From: Exiguobacterium undae DSM 14481
GTDB taxonomy: Bacteria; Bacillota; Bacilli; Exiguobacteriales; Exiguobacteriaceae
Reading direction: 5' to 3'
Assembly: GCF_000620805.1 (NCBI RefSeq)
Contig: NZ_KK211187.1
Span: 777,957-841,956, forward strand
Length of the DNA stretch: 64,000 nt
In this document: piece after piece, positions 56,420-64,000 of the stretch
Numbering within the stretch: position 1 is the first letter of the stretch
Layout: the number at the start of each line of letters is the position of its first letter
Notes under the pieces: generated by a model
What the model saw: only the letters and a program-made list of their open reading frames with translations
Databases searched by the model: none
What the model was told of the DNA's origin: nothing
Made by a program: the position numbers and the translations under genes

Positions 56420-57184
56420 ATGAAAGCAAAAGGATATTTGTTTGATTTGGATGGAACGATGTATAACGGGACAGAACCCGTCAAAGAAGCGGTTGATTTC
56501 GTGAACCGTCTGCAAGAGCAAGGGGTGCCGTATTTGTTCGTCACGAACAATGCCTCGATGACGGCGGAAGCAGTCGCTGAAAAATTACGTGGCATGGGTG
56601 TCCATTCGAACGCGGAGCACGTCTTGACGAGTGCGATGGCGACAGGTCGCTACATCGCAGAACTCGATCCGGGTGCGAAGGTCTATGCGATTGGAGAAGG
56701 TGGATTGATTGATGCCCTCGAGCGTCAAGGCTTACAGGTCGTCGCAGACGAGCAGGCTGATTATGTCGTCATCGGTCTCGACCGTCAAATCACGTATGAG
56801 AAGTTAGCAATCGGAGCACTGGCGATTCGTGCAGGAGCCCGTTTCATCTCGACGAACGGAGATATCGCGATTCCGACCGAGCGTGGCTTTTTACCTGGGA
56901 ATGGTGCGTTGACGTCCGTTTTACGGGTAACGACGGAAAAAGAACCGTTTTATATCGGGAAACCGGAACCGGTGATGATTAATATCGCAGCTGAGATGAT
57001 TGGTCTCGCGAAAGAAGACCTCATCATGATTGGCGATAACTACCATACGGACATTCTGTTCGGCATCAATGGCGGTATCCGGACGATGCATGTCAACTCC
57101 GGTGTCCATACGCCGGTCTTCATTCAAGGGCAGGATGCTCAACCGACGTATATGGTCGATACATTGGCGGAATGGATTCTGTAA
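56420..57184 (+). CDS. yutF: HAD-superfamily phosphatase, NagD-like (YutF)
   Basis: The 254-residue HAD-IIA phosphatase has the nucleophile motif FDLDGTMYNG (Asp9, Asp11), FVTNNAS, the cap domain, and IGKPEPVMINIA with MIGDNYHTDI. B. subtilis YutF hydrolyses sugar and nucleotide phosphates in vitro; the physiological substrate is open. It follows yutE closely, as in B. subtilis. Confidence 0.94.
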   Translation: MKAKGYLFDLDGTMYNGTEPVKEAVDFVNRLQEQGVPYLFVTNNASMTAEAVAEKLRGMGVHSNAEHVLTSAMATGRYIAELDPGAKVYAIGEGGLIDALERQGLQVVADEQADYVVIGLDRQITYEKLAIGALAIRAGARFISTNGDIAIPTERGFLPGNGALTSVLRVTTEKEPFYIGKPEPVMINIAAEMIGLAKEDLIMIGDNYHTDILFGINGGIRTMHVNSGVHTPVFIQGQDAQPTYMVDTLAEWIL

Positions 57185-57186
57185 AC

Positions 57187-57223
57187 AAAAAAATCCCCAT
57201 TGACGGATGTCAGTGGGGATTTT
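57187..57223. terminator. Bidirectional terminator between yutF and yutI
   Basis: AAATCCCCATTGAC (57191-57204) and GTCAGTGGGGATTT (57209-57222) form a 14-bp stem flanked by A and T runs. Confidence 0.9.
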
Positions 57224-57229
57224 ACCGAT

Positions 57230-57457
57230 TTAGAAGACTTGTTCGACTTCAACGACGCCGGCTACTTCTTCAAGCAGGGCACGTTCGATACCAGCCTTCA
57301 GTGTGATTGTTGAACTTGGGCAGCTGCCGCAAGCTCCCATCAAACGGAGTTTGACGATACCGTCTTCTACATCTACGAGTTCAACGTCTCCTCCGTCACG
57401 AAGAAGGAACGGACGCAATTTTTCGAGTACTTCGTTTACTTGATCAAACATTTCCAT
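57230..57457 (-). CDS. yutI: NifU-like Fe-S carrier (YutI)
   Basis: The 75-residue protein is a stand-alone NifU C-terminal domain with [17 protein letters not shown] and the cluster-binding [15 protein letters not shown]. It delivers Fe-S clusters made by the Suf system. I use the internal ATG at 57457 because the AAAGGA ribosome binding site sits too close to the first in-frame ATG (57469). Confidence 0.92.
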   Translation of the reverse strand: MEMFDQVNEVLEKLRPFLLRDGGDVELVDVEDGIVKLRLMGACGSCPSSTITLKAGIERALLEEVAGVVEVEQVF

Positions 57458-57568
57458 GCGTAAACACATCCTTTCTTATAGCATCATTGTAACAGGGTTG
57501 AAAAATGTTCTCAATCTGGAAAACTTGTATACTATAAAAGAAGTGCAACAGGAAGAGGGGGACAAGTG

Positions 57569-57874
57569 ATGGAAATCAAAGTATATGGCGCCGCACAGAC
57601 GTGTCCGAGCTGCGTCGGGGCACCAAGTTCGGAAGAGACCTACAGTTGGCTGCAGGCCGTTCTCGGACGGAAATATGAGACGGCGTTGACGTTTGAATAT
57701 GTCGATTTCGAAGCCGCGACGATCGAAGATGACTGGATTCTGGCTATAAAAGACGATGTCTATTTTTATCCGCTCGTCCTGCTTGACGGTGAGATGATCG
57801 ACGAAGGGTACGTCCAATTGAAAAAAATCACTCAGGCAATCGATACGAGACTTGAAAAAACGGCCCCGGAATGA
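57569..57874 (+). CDS. yuzD: YuzD family protein (DUF1462)
   Basis: The 101-residue protein has VYGAAQTCPSCVGAPSSEETYSWLQAVLGRK with a CxxC and ends in a thioredoxin-like pattern, VYFYPLVLLDGEMIDEGYVQLKKI. It is probably a redox or Fe-S-associated protein; the divergent neighbour yutI is a Fe-S carrier. ATG 57569 follows AGAGGGGG; a GTG directly before it is an alternative. Confidence 0.9.
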   Translation: MEIKVYGAAQTCPSCVGAPSSEETYSWLQAVLGRKYETALTFEYVDFEAATIEDDWILAIKDDVYFYPLVLLDGEMIDEGYVQLKKITQAIDTRLEKTAPE

Positions 57875-57888
57875 CCGGCGCCGTTTTC

Positions 57889-58941
57889 TTATTTGATTTT
57901 TTTGTGTTTCCAGAGCACGCCGGATTTCAACAGGCGTGGAACTTTTCCGGTCAGCGCCTGTTTCCCCATGACGATTCCGAATCCGTCTGATTTCCCGAGT
58001 GATCCGAGCATCCCGCGTAACTTGATTTCCGGCAGTTTCGGCAACTTCTTGCCAGCCCATTTCGCCTGCAGGACATCGACGACTTGATCGGCTTGATGTT
58101 CTGCGAGCTGACCGCTTGGAGCATACGGCAAACTGGCACAGTCCCCGATGACGAAGACATTTTCATGTTCCGGCACATGGTGGTGTTCCGTCAGCTTAAT
58201 CCGTCCGCCGCTGTCTGCTTCAAACCCAAGATCTCGTACGACTTTGACCGGTTGCGTCCCGGCTGTCCAAATCGTCAAGTTCGACGGATAGGCGTCATCC
58301 CCGTTTTGGACGTCATCCGCTGTGACGAACGTGACGTTGGAATTGTTGATGACTTCGACGTCGTGCTCTTCGAACCATTCCTGGACGTATGTCGATACTT
58401 TATCCGAGAGGAAGGACAAGACGGACGGACCGCGGTCGAATAACCGGATTTTTAAATCTTTCCGGCTTTCATGCAGTTCACTTGCCAGTTCGACACCGGA
58501 GAGACCGGCTCCGACGATCGAAACGATCGCCCCCGGAGAAAGCCCGCAGATTGCTTGTTGTGTTTTCCGTGATTCCTCGAGTGTCTGGATGCTGTACGTA
58601 AACTCTTGTGCGCCCGGTATGTTATGGTATTTGTCTTCACACCCTAAAGCGATGACTAAATCATCATAAAAAAGTTCCGTACCGTCTTGCAGATGGACGG
58701 AGTTCGTCTCGGGTGAAATCTGGACGACGTGACCATATTTATATGTGAGGTGTTCTCCTTCCGGAAATGCGATTCGGACATCCCGATCCGACAATGTTCC
58801 GGCAGCCAGTGCGTAATATTCTGTTTTTAAGGCATGATACGGTAAACGATCGACGAGTGTCACAGCGACCTCTTCATCCTTGAATCGTTCACAAATCCGC
58901 ATCCCACCGTATCCGCCACCTAAAACAACCAGTTGCTTCAT
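57889..58941 (-). CDS. NDH-2-like NAD(P)/FAD oxidoreductase (YutJ)
   Basis: The 350-residue flavoprotein has the FAD site VVLGGGYGGMRI at the N-terminus, the NAD site IVGAGLSGVELASEL, and FVIGDCASLPYAPSGQLAEHQADQV. It is like type II NADH dehydrogenases but shorter and without a clear membrane-anchor helix. The C-terminus is basic. Substrate (quinone or other) is uncertain. Confidence 0.9.
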   Translation of the reverse strand: MKQLVVLGGGYGGMRICERFKDEEVAVTLVDRLPYHALKTEYYALAAGTLSDRDVRIAFPEGEHLTYKYGHVVQISPETNSVHLQDGTELFYDDLVIALGCEDKYHNIPGAQEFTYSIQTLEESRKTQQAICGLSPGAIVSIVGAGLSGVELASELHESRKDLKIRLFDRGPSVLSFLSDKVSTYVQEWFEEHDVEVINNSNVTFVTADDVQNGDDAYPSNLTIWTAGTQPVKVVRDLGFEADSGGRIKLTEHHHVPEHENVFVIGDCASLPYAPSGQLAEHQADQVVDVLQAKWAGKKLPKLPEIKLRGMLGSLGKSDGFGIVMGKQALTGKVPRLLKSGVLWKHKKIK

Positions 58942-59033
58942 AACTTAAAATCCCCCTTAGTTCCCCTAAATCAGTCTGACCTTGTATAATACGACATGAG
59001 GAAAGATAATTCCTGCTTGAAGGAGGAAAAAAA

Positions 59034-59267
59034 GTGAATCCGATTATTGAATTTTGTATCAGTAACTTAGCGACAGGGACCCAGGTCGTCATGCAACAAC
59101 TCGAACGGGACCCGAATGTCGATGTCGTCGAATATGGTTGCCTCGGATATTGCGGGATCTGCTCACTCGATCATTTTTGTCTGGTCGATGGCGAAACCGT
59201 TGTCGGAGAGACACCGGAAGAACTGCTTGAAAAGATTTATCAGAAAATCGAAGAAAACGAGCTCTAA
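59034..59267 (+). CDS. yuzB: YuzB family protein (DUF1450)
   Basis: The 77-residue protein has the DUF1450 pattern IIEFCISNLATGTQ and VVEYGCLGYCGICSLDHFCLVDGE, rich in Cys, and the ending EELLEKIYQKIEE. The Cys spacing suggests metal or thiol chemistry, but no function is known. The start is GTG 59034 after AGGAGG. Confidence 0.92.
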   Translation: MNPIIEFCISNLATGTQVVMQQLERDPNVDVVEYGCLGYCGICSLDHFCLVDGETVVGETPEELLEKIYQKIEENEL

Positions 59268-59268
59268 A

Positions 59269-59302
59269 AAAATCCCCGTGTCTCATTTGAGACCGGGGAT
59301 TT
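59269..59302. terminator. Terminator between yuzB and ribU
   Basis: AATCCCCG and CGGGGATT flank an inner TCTC-ATTT-GAGA hairpin, with A and T runs outside. Confidence 0.85.
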
Positions 59303-59330
59303 ATGTCTGTCAGCGGGCGCGGCTTCGGAC

Positions 59331-59897
59331 TTAGAAGGATTGTTGGCGACGCATCATCCATGGTTTGAGTTTCAAGAACAGCGGAATGAAGAGTGCTGAG
59401 ATGAACATCGCCTTGATGATGTTAAACGGCAGGATACCGGCCGTGATCGTCGTCCATTTGACGGCTGGATCCAACATGTAATCCATTCCGAAGAACCAAG
59501 CATACGCTGGAAGAATTAAGATATAGTTGAGGATTGCGAGACCAAGTGCCATCGTGATCGTACCTGCGACGAGACCGGTTGCAAGACCTTTTGTAGATTT
59601 CTTTTTATGATAGAACCAACTGACCGGAAGAATGAAGGCGACACCGGCAGCGAAGTTTGCGAGCTCTCCGACCGGAACACCGCTTCCGCGGAAGATGTAG
59701 TACAGGACGTTTTTGAGTGCTTCGACGATGACACCTGCAATCGGTGAGAACATGATGGCAGCGATCAAAGCGGGAACGTCACTGAAGTCGATCTTCAGAT
59801 AGTTCGGTAAAAACGGCAGTGGAAAGTTGAGTAACATGAGAACAAACGAAATTGAACCTAACATGGATAACGTGACCATCTTTTGTGTGCGTTTCAT
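59331..59897 (-). CDS. ribU: Riboflavin ECF transporter substrate-binding subunit RibU
   Basis: The 188-residue S-component has about six membrane helices and the RibU motifs LPNYLKIDFSDVPALIA and EALKNVLYYIFRGSG VPVGELANF (split by a short gap here for legibility). I start it at the ATG at 59897 (MKRTQKM), preceded by AAGGAG; a longer frame would run into the leader. It works with the ECF energising module encoded elsewhere and is controlled by the FMN riboswitch upstream. Confidence 0.95.
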   Translation of the reverse strand: MKRTQKMVTLSMLGSISFVLMLLNFPLPFLPNYLKIDFSDVPALIAAIMFSPIAGVIVEALKNVLYYIFRGSGVPVGELANFAAGVAFILPVSWFYHKKKSTKGLATGLVAGTITMALGLAILNYILILPAYAWFFGMDYMLDPAVKWTTITAGILPFNIIKAMFISALFIPLFLKLKPWMMRRQQSF

Positions 59898-59955
59898 ACG
59901 AGTATAATCTCCTTTTGCTCGTTCCTCTCGATGAAGTATTGGCATGGCTGCGTCC

Positions 59956-59990
59956 AAAATAAACCCCCATCGAAAAGTGTTCGATAGGGG
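59956..59990 (-). terminator. Expression-platform hairpin of the FMN riboswitch
   Basis: On the minus strand CCCCTATCGAA pairs with TTCGATGGGG and runs into GTTTATTTT. A second hairpin GAACCGATTTTT/AAAAATCG-TTC at about 60011-60041 could be the competing structure. Confidence 0.7.
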
Positions 59991-60060
59991 AGAAGTCCGC
60001 AATAAACTAAACCTGAACGATTTTTGCAAAAATCGGTTCAAGAAATAGAAACATGCCGCC

Positions 60061-60193
60061 ATCTTCTCCCATCCAGACTATACTGTCGGCTCCTGAGTCA
60101 CACAGAATCAGCAAATAGCGCCCTATTCGCTCGCGGGCTTCAGACGAATCGTCTGTTTACCGCCGGTCGGGAATTTCACCCTGCCCTGAAGAT
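60061..60193 (-). promoter_or_regulatory. FMN riboswitch (RFN element)
   Basis: Read on the minus strand the conserved blocks are ATCTTC, GGGCAGGGTGAAATTCCC, GACCGGCGGTA, AGCCCGCGAGCG, GAGCCGACAGT and TAGTCTGGATG, closing with GAAGAT. It lies upstream of ribU and would stop expression when FMN is plentiful. Confidence 0.97.
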
Positions 60194-60314
60194 GGAACGA
60201 TTTAATTTTTTTTGATACAACTCCTTTATACAACGAATTCAAGATAGTTTCAAGCAACTAGGTTTCGATTCCCTCTGAAATTGCGTATACTGATAAAAAA
60301 GGGAAGGTGATGAC

Positions 60315-60665
60315 ATGATTCATTTAACAGAAGCGGCCGCACTCCAAGTCAAAGAGATGATGTTGCAGGCGCCGAACGATGAACAGAATCTGCGGATGCT
60401 CGTTCAAGGCGGCGGATGCAGTGGTCTCTCCTACGGTATGGGCTTTGACAGCCAAAAGGAGACTGACTTAACCTTTGAGCAACATGGGGTGAAGGTTATC
60501 GTCGATCAAAAAGATTATCCGGTCGTCAAAGGACTGGAAGTAGATTATAAACAATCGATGCTCGGCGGTGGATTCACGATCACGAATCCGAACGCCATTG
60601 CGACATGTGGATGCGGGACGTCGTTCCGGACCGCAACAAATGCCGGTACACCCGGCGGATGTTAA
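60315..60665 (+). CDS. A-type Fe-S cluster carrier (YutM, HesB/IscA-like)
   Basis: The 116-residue protein has the three conserved cysteines Cys35 (GGGCSGLSYGM), Cys98 and Cys100 (ATCGCGTSF), which bind iron or a [2Fe-2S] cluster. It forms part of the cluster delivery set with sufCDSUB and yutI in this window. GGGAAGGTG precedes the ATG. Confidence 0.95.
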   Translation: MIHLTEAAALQVKEMMLQAPNDEQNLRMLVQGGGCSGLSYGMGFDSQKETDLTFEQHGVKVIVDQKDYPVVKGLEVDYKQSMLGGGFTITNPNAIATCGCGTSFRTATNAGTPGGC

Positions 60666-60675
60666 TCTAATCCGT

Positions 60676-60711
60676 TTCACCGCAGACGATGCCGTCTGCG
60701 GTTTTTTTGTT
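60676..60711 (+). terminator. Intrinsic terminator after the A-type carrier gene
   Basis: ACCGCAGACG pairs with CGTCTGCGGT around a short loop, followed by a T run. Confidence 0.92.
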
Positions 60712-60798
60712 TTCAAAGCGAGAGGAACAGGACTTCACGGTCTACATGGAGAAGGACTAACAAGAACGTTAGAACGCCATGACGAGGGAGGACTATCG

Positions 60799-61665
60799 AT
60801 GCGGAAAGTACTGATTTTTGGTGGAACACGTTACTTTGGTCGACGGTTGGCATTACGGCTTGCGGAATCGGGGGATGATGTGACGATTGTCACGCGCGGC
60901 GAGCATACACCGCCGGTCGCGAAGGGCTTGACATTTTTTAAGGGAGACCGGACGTCAAGCAGTACGATGAAGGATCTTGGAAGTCAGAACTGGGACATCA
61001 TCTATGACAATATCTGCTTTAATCCATATCAGGCGAAGCTTGCGGTGGATGCTTTTGAAGGAAAAGTCGGCCGCTATATCTTAACGTCGACGATGTCCGT
61101 TTATGAGCAGGGTGGAACAAACATCTCAGAGCGGACTTACAATCCGTTTCCCGGGAAATATGACTTGGAAAAAGAACATGATTACGGGGAAGGAAAACGT
61201 CAGGCAGAAAGTTACTTTTTCCAACGGGCGACTTTCCCGGTCATCGCCGTTCGATTCCCGGTCGTCCTAGGACCGGACGATTATACGGAACGACTGGTGT
61301 TCCATATTAAACGGGCCTTGGCCAATCAACCGATCGTTGCTGAAAATTTATATGCGAAGATGGGTTATATCTCGAGTTATGAAGCGGCAGCCTTCCTCGA
61401 ATGGTGCGGTCGGTCGACGATGACCGGACCAATCAATGCAGCAAGTGACGGCGTGTTATCGATTCAGGACTTAATGGATAAAATTGATCGCGTGGCGAAG
61501 ACGACCTCCCGGTTTGAAACGAAGGGAGACGATCCGTCCCCATTGGCACCGGGTCACGATTTTTATATGGATACGACAGCCGCAAAACAAGCGGGGTATT
61601 TATTCCAACATGTCGACGACTGGCTCGATCGACTCATTGAAGAGGAGGTTCGCAATCACAAATGA
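60799..61665 (+). CDS. NAD-dependent epimerase/dehydratase (extended SDR)
   Basis: The 288-residue protein has a Rossmann signature VLIFGGTRYFGRRLALRLAESG and the downstream YILTSTMSVYEQG with AESYFF instead of a clear YxxxK. It resembles the atypical reductase-like proteins found in Bacillales. ATG 60799 follows GAGGGAGG; a much longer in-frame start would cross the terminator. Substrate unknown. It overlaps the next gene by 4 nt. Confidence 0.88.
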   Translation: MRKVLIFGGTRYFGRRLALRLAESGDDVTIVTRGEHTPPVAKGLTFFKGDRTSSSTMKDLGSQNWDIIYDNICFNPYQAKLAVDAFEGKVGRYILTSTMSVYEQGGTNISERTYNPFPGKYDLEKEHDYGEGKRQAESYFFQRATFPVIAVRFPVVLGPDDYTERLVFHIKRALANQPIVAENLYAKMGYISSYEAAAFLEWCGRSTMTGPINAASDGVLSIQDLMDKIDRVAKTTSRFETKGDDPSPLAPGHDFYMDTTAAKQAGYLFQHVDDWLDRLIEEEVRNHK

Positions 61666-62174
61666 TTACGTTAATCAAACCGTCCGTGCAACTTGAAGTC
61701 GAATACCTCGATTTTCTGACCGAGTGGCAACAATCCGGTGAAGCCATCGTCCCAAGTGTCGTCAGCAAAACGTTTTTACCGTTAGCGGATTTTTTAGAGG
61801 CGCAGCAACAAGAAGAACAGGTGGCCCCGAAAAACTGGGTCACCCACTCGACCTATTGGTTGTACGACGGACAACGAATTGTCGGCGCGGTCAATTTCCG
61901 GCATGACTTAAACGACCAACTGCAACAAATCGGCGGTCATATCGGTTATGGGATTCGTCCGAGTGCCCGGCAGAACGGCTATGCGACGGAAGGCTTGCGT
62001 CAAGCGCTCGCCGTCGCGCGAGAGCGGGGGCTTGCCTCTGTCTTGATCACCTGCAGTGCGGACAATATCGCATCCGGCCGCGTCATCTTGGCGAACGGCG
62101 GTCAGGAGATTGCCTCGTATGTCACAGAGGACGGCGGACGTGTCCGGCGTTTCATCATTCCGCTGGGGGAATGA
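61662..62174 (+). CDS. GNAT family N-acetyltransferase
   Basis: The 170-residue protein has VNFRHDLNDQLQQIGGHIGYGIRPSARQNGYATEGLRQAL, the RimJ/YesJ-type acetyl-CoA binding region, and CSADNIASGRVILANGG. It is translationally coupled to the epimerase (4-nt overlap) and to the next acetyltransferase. Substrate unknown. Confidence 0.9.
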   Translation: MITLIKPSVQLEVEYLDFLTEWQQSGEAIVPSVVSKTFLPLADFLEAQQQEEQVAPKNWVTHSTYWLYDGQRIVGAVNFRHDLNDQLQQIGGHIGYGIRPSARQNGYATEGLRQALAVARERGLASVLITCSADNIASGRVILANGGQEIASYVTEDGGRVRRFIIPLGE

Positions 62175-62668
62175 GCACCATGAACATTCGATTAGCCGTT
62201 CCGGAAGACGCCGACCGCATTGCGCAAGTGCACATCGCCTCTTGGCGGGAAACGTATCACAGCATCATTCCGACGATGTATCTGAAGCACTTGTCGCACG
62301 ATAAGCGGGAGCAAGGTTGGCGGAAAAGTCTGACGGAAGGTCCGGTCTTCGTTGCGCTTGATCAGACAAACGAAGTCATCGGATTTGCGAACGGTGGACC
62401 AAGCAGGGGGAGCAAAGGGACGGAAGGAGAGTTGTACGCGCTGTATCTTTTAAAAACCCATCAAGGACAAGGGACAGGGAAGCGGTTGTTTGACCACGTC
62501 CTGGCAGACCTGCGGCAGCAAGGCTGCACGTCTTGTGTCGTCCATGTGTTGGCGGATAATCCGTCCCGTTTCTTTTATGAACGCTTCGGCGGACGTCTCG
62601 TTTTTGAACAACGGATCGAGCGGGGTGGGAAACAACTGATGGAGTACACGTATCGAATCATGCTCTGA
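62171..62668 (+). CDS. GNAT family N-acetyltransferase
   Basis: The 165-residue protein has the GNAT pattern IAQVHIASWRETYHSIIP, ELYALYLLKTHQGQGTGKRLFDHVL and NPSRFFYERFGGRLV. It is a different GNAT subfamily from its upstream neighbour, overlapping it by 4 nt. ATG 62180 is an alternative start. Substrate unknown. Confidence 0.9.
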   Translation: MSTMNIRLAVPEDADRIAQVHIASWRETYHSIIPTMYLKHLSHDKREQGWRKSLTEGPVFVALDQTNEVIGFANGGPSRGSKGTEGELYALYLLKTHQGQGTGKRLFDHVLADLRQQGCTSCVVHVLADNPSRFFYERFGGRLVFEQRIERGGKQLMEYTYRIML

Positions 62669-62689
62669 CGATCATCCAATCTATAAGCC

Positions 62690-62735
62690 AAAAAAAGCAG
62701 CGTCACTTCGATCCGGAAATCGAGGTGACGCTGCT
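62690..62735 (-). terminator. Intrinsic terminator of the ferredoxin reductase gene
   Basis: AGCAGCGTCACTTCGAT and ATCGAGGTGACGCTGCT form a long stem; the A run at its left is a T tract on the minus strand. Confidence 0.9.
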
Positions 62736-62747
62736 GTTGGGTCATGC

Positions 62748-63743
62748 TTAATGGTTTTTGACTTTTTCAAAAAGACTTGTGGAGTGTTGCGGATGACGGG
62801 CTGATGGGTCAACAAGCAACTTCGCTTGGTTGACGGCAATCGGAGCTTCTCCGAAACCGGTCGCAATCAATTTGACACGACCGTCATAAGTCGCGATATC
62901 CCCACAGGCAAAGACGCCGGGAATCGCTGTTTCCATCTTCGAGTTAACGCGGATCGAATTGCGTTCGAACTCGACTTCCCACTCCTTGAGTGGTCCGAGC
63001 GAGGAAACGAAACCGAAGTTACAGACGACATCATCTGCGCCGACGACGATGACTTCATCCGTTTCGGCATGTTTAAACGTCAGCGTTTCGATGCTGTCAT
63101 CCCCTGTGACCGATTCGAGCGTATACGGTGTCATGACATTGACGGACGAGTTATGCAACAATTCGACTGTATGTTCATGAGCCCGGAATTTATCACGACG
63201 GTGGACGAGCGTGACGGATTTGGCGATCGGCTCAAGCATCAAGGACCAGTCAACGGCGGAATCGCCGCCGCCGAGCAAGACGACTTGACGGTCTTTGAAG
63301 CGGTCCATCTCGTTGACGAAGTAATGCAGGTTACTTGTCTCAAACCGTTCTGCATCGGCAACGCCGAGCGGGCGGGCGGCAAACGAGCCGTTTCCGGCCG
63401 TCAGAATGACAGTTTTCGTGTAATGTTCTCCCTTATTCGTCACGAGGCGGATCAGTCCGTCATCGAGACGTTCGTAAGCAAGCACTGTCTCGCCGAGGAC
63501 ATAGGTCGGATCAAATTCGTTTGCCTGTTCGAGCAGACGATCGACTAAATCCTGTGCTTTGACTTTCGGGAAGCCGGCAATATCGTATATATATTTTTCA
63601 GGATAAAGCGTCGCCAGTTGTCCACCGAGTTGTGGCAGACTTTCGATGACTTTCGTCTTCATCTGACGCATGCCTGAGTAAAAAGCGGTAAACAGTCCGA
63701 CTGGGCCACCGCCGATAATCGTTACATCATATGGTTGGTGCAT
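62748..63743 (-). CDS. Ferredoxin--NADP+ reductase, YumC type
   Basis: The 331-residue homodimeric flavoprotein resembles thioredoxin reductase without the CxxC. FAD binding is seen in [19 protein letters not shown] and [18 protein letters not shown] binding in [17 protein letters not shown]. It reduces ferredoxin or flavodoxin and so can supply electrons to Fe-S and radical-SAM enzymes such as LipA. A TATAAT-like -10 lies upstream on the minus strand. Confidence 0.95.
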   Translation of the reverse strand: MHQPYDVTIIGGGPVGLFTAFYSGMRQMKTKVIESLPQLGGQLATLYPEKYIYDIAGFPKVKAQDLVDRLLEQANEFDPTYVLGETVLAYERLDDGLIRLVTNKGEHYTKTVILTAGNGSFAARPLGVADAERFETSNLHYFVNEMDRFKDRQVVLLGGGDSAVDWSLMLEPIAKSVTLVHRRDKFRAHEHTVELLHNSSVNVMTPYTLESVTGDDSIETLTFKHAETDEVIVVGADDVVCNFGFVSSLGPLKEWEVEFERNSIRVNSKMETAIPGVFACGDIATYDGRVKLIATGFGEAPIAVNQAKLLVDPSARHPQHSTSLFEKVKNH

Positions 63744-63834
63744 CTGAGTCCCTCCTAAAGTTGGATACTCCTATTATATAGGAAGATGGGTTCCATGTGG
63801 CAAGTGCGGGACATCTCACATTTTTTTCAGGGAT

Positions 63835-63862
63835 TGCATATTTTTACTTTGCAATCTATGAT
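63835..63862 (+). promoter_or_regulatory. Candidate promoter for the right-edge gene
   Basis: TTGCAT (63835-63840) and TATGAT (63857-63862) are 16 bp apart. A perfect 7-bp inverted repeat, GATTGCA/TGCAATC (63832-63838 and 63850-63856), overlaps the -35 box and spacer. Confidence 0.5.
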
Positions 63863-63937
63863 AGAAAATGGTTCAATGAACGTATAGACGTGTGAACATT
63901 ATTTGAACAAAGTTTTTGAGCATTTATCTGCAATTGA

Positions 63938-63955
63938 ATGTGAAGAAAATCACAA
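63938..63955. promoter_or_regulatory. Candidate Rex or Fnr binding site
   Basis: ATGTGAAGAAAATCACAA contains TGTGA-N6-TCACA, the B. subtilis Fnr consensus, and also matches the Rex consensus TTGTGAANNNNTTCACAA at all but two positions. It lies 32 bp before the next start codon. Confidence 0.5.
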
Positions 63956-63986
63956 CAAAACTATTAAGCGTAAGGGGTATCAGAAC

Positions 63987-64000
63987 ATGAACACACCAAA
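63987..64000 (+). CDS. Start of a gene truncated by the window edge
   Basis: ATG at 63987 with TAAGGGG 9-10 nt upstream begins MNTP. Only four full codons are visible, so the product cannot be named. Confidence 0.5.

Overview
The window is a chromosomal segment of a low-GC Gram-positive bacterium of the order Bacillales, most likely Exiguobacterium (inferred from gene content, near-balanced base composition, the short tmRNA tag and the mixed B. subtilis-like synteny; no database search was possible). Most genes lie on the + strand in compact operons with strong AGGAGG-type ribosome binding sites, and many transcription units end in clear intrinsic terminators.

Layout. 1-3.95 kb: 3' end of the ribose operon (rbsK tail, rbsD, rbsA, rbsC, rbsB). 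4.0-8.4 kb: the RNA quality-control block secG, carboxylesterase, rnr, smpB and the tmRNA gene ssrA. 8.5-12.35 kb: a sharply AT-rich islet directly downstream of ssrA with three tightly packed genes: a PD-(D/E)xK-like protein, a small middle protein, and a Rad50/SMC-like ABC ATPase with a zinc knuckle. I read this as an ABC three-component (ABC-3C) conflict/defence system, and it is the most unusual content of the window. 12.4-15.7 kb: an acetyltransferase, the formaldehyde-fixing hxlR/hxlAB locus and a lipoprotein. 15.7-23.5 kb: a complete histidine operon (hisZGDCBHAFIE) with a divergent histidinol phosphatase. 23.6-26.0 kb: hemolysin III-like and TVP38-like membrane proteins and a proline dehydrogenase. 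26.1-27.1 kb: a second, single-gene AT-rich islet encoding a probable HEPN protein.

27.2-34.8 kb: a methyltransferase, then the fatty-acid beta-oxidation operon fadN-fadA-fadE under two FadR-like operators, a DinB-like protein, an ArsC/Spx-like protein and gcvH. 34.9-38.9 kb: a thioredoxin-like gene, a roughly 320-nt candidate non-coding RNA with its own promoter and terminator, and a methionine-to-cysteine salvage operon (yrrT-luxS-mccA-mccB). 38.9-41.7 kb: a SAM-I riboswitch controlling the methionine ABC transporter metNIQ. 41.7-48.3 kb: an MFS transporter and the iron-sulfur cluster operon sufCDSUB.

48.4-63.7 kb: small units syntenic with the B. subtilis yun/yut/yum region, including an acyltransferase-3 membrane protein, lipA, yutD, a general-stress protein, glpX, yutE, yutF, the NifU-like yutI, yuzD, an NDH-2-like oxidoreductase, yuzB, an FMN riboswitch with ribU, an A-type Fe-S carrier, two acetyltransferases and a YumC-type ferredoxin reductase. 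The last bases hold the start of another gene preceded by a Rex/Fnr-like palindrome.

Functionally the core genes link sulfur metabolism (LuxS/MccAB, SAM-controlled methionine uptake, Suf, YutI, A-type carrier) with lipoate and one-carbon chemistry (LipA, GcvH, HxlAB), while the two AT-rich islets look like horizontally acquired defence genes.
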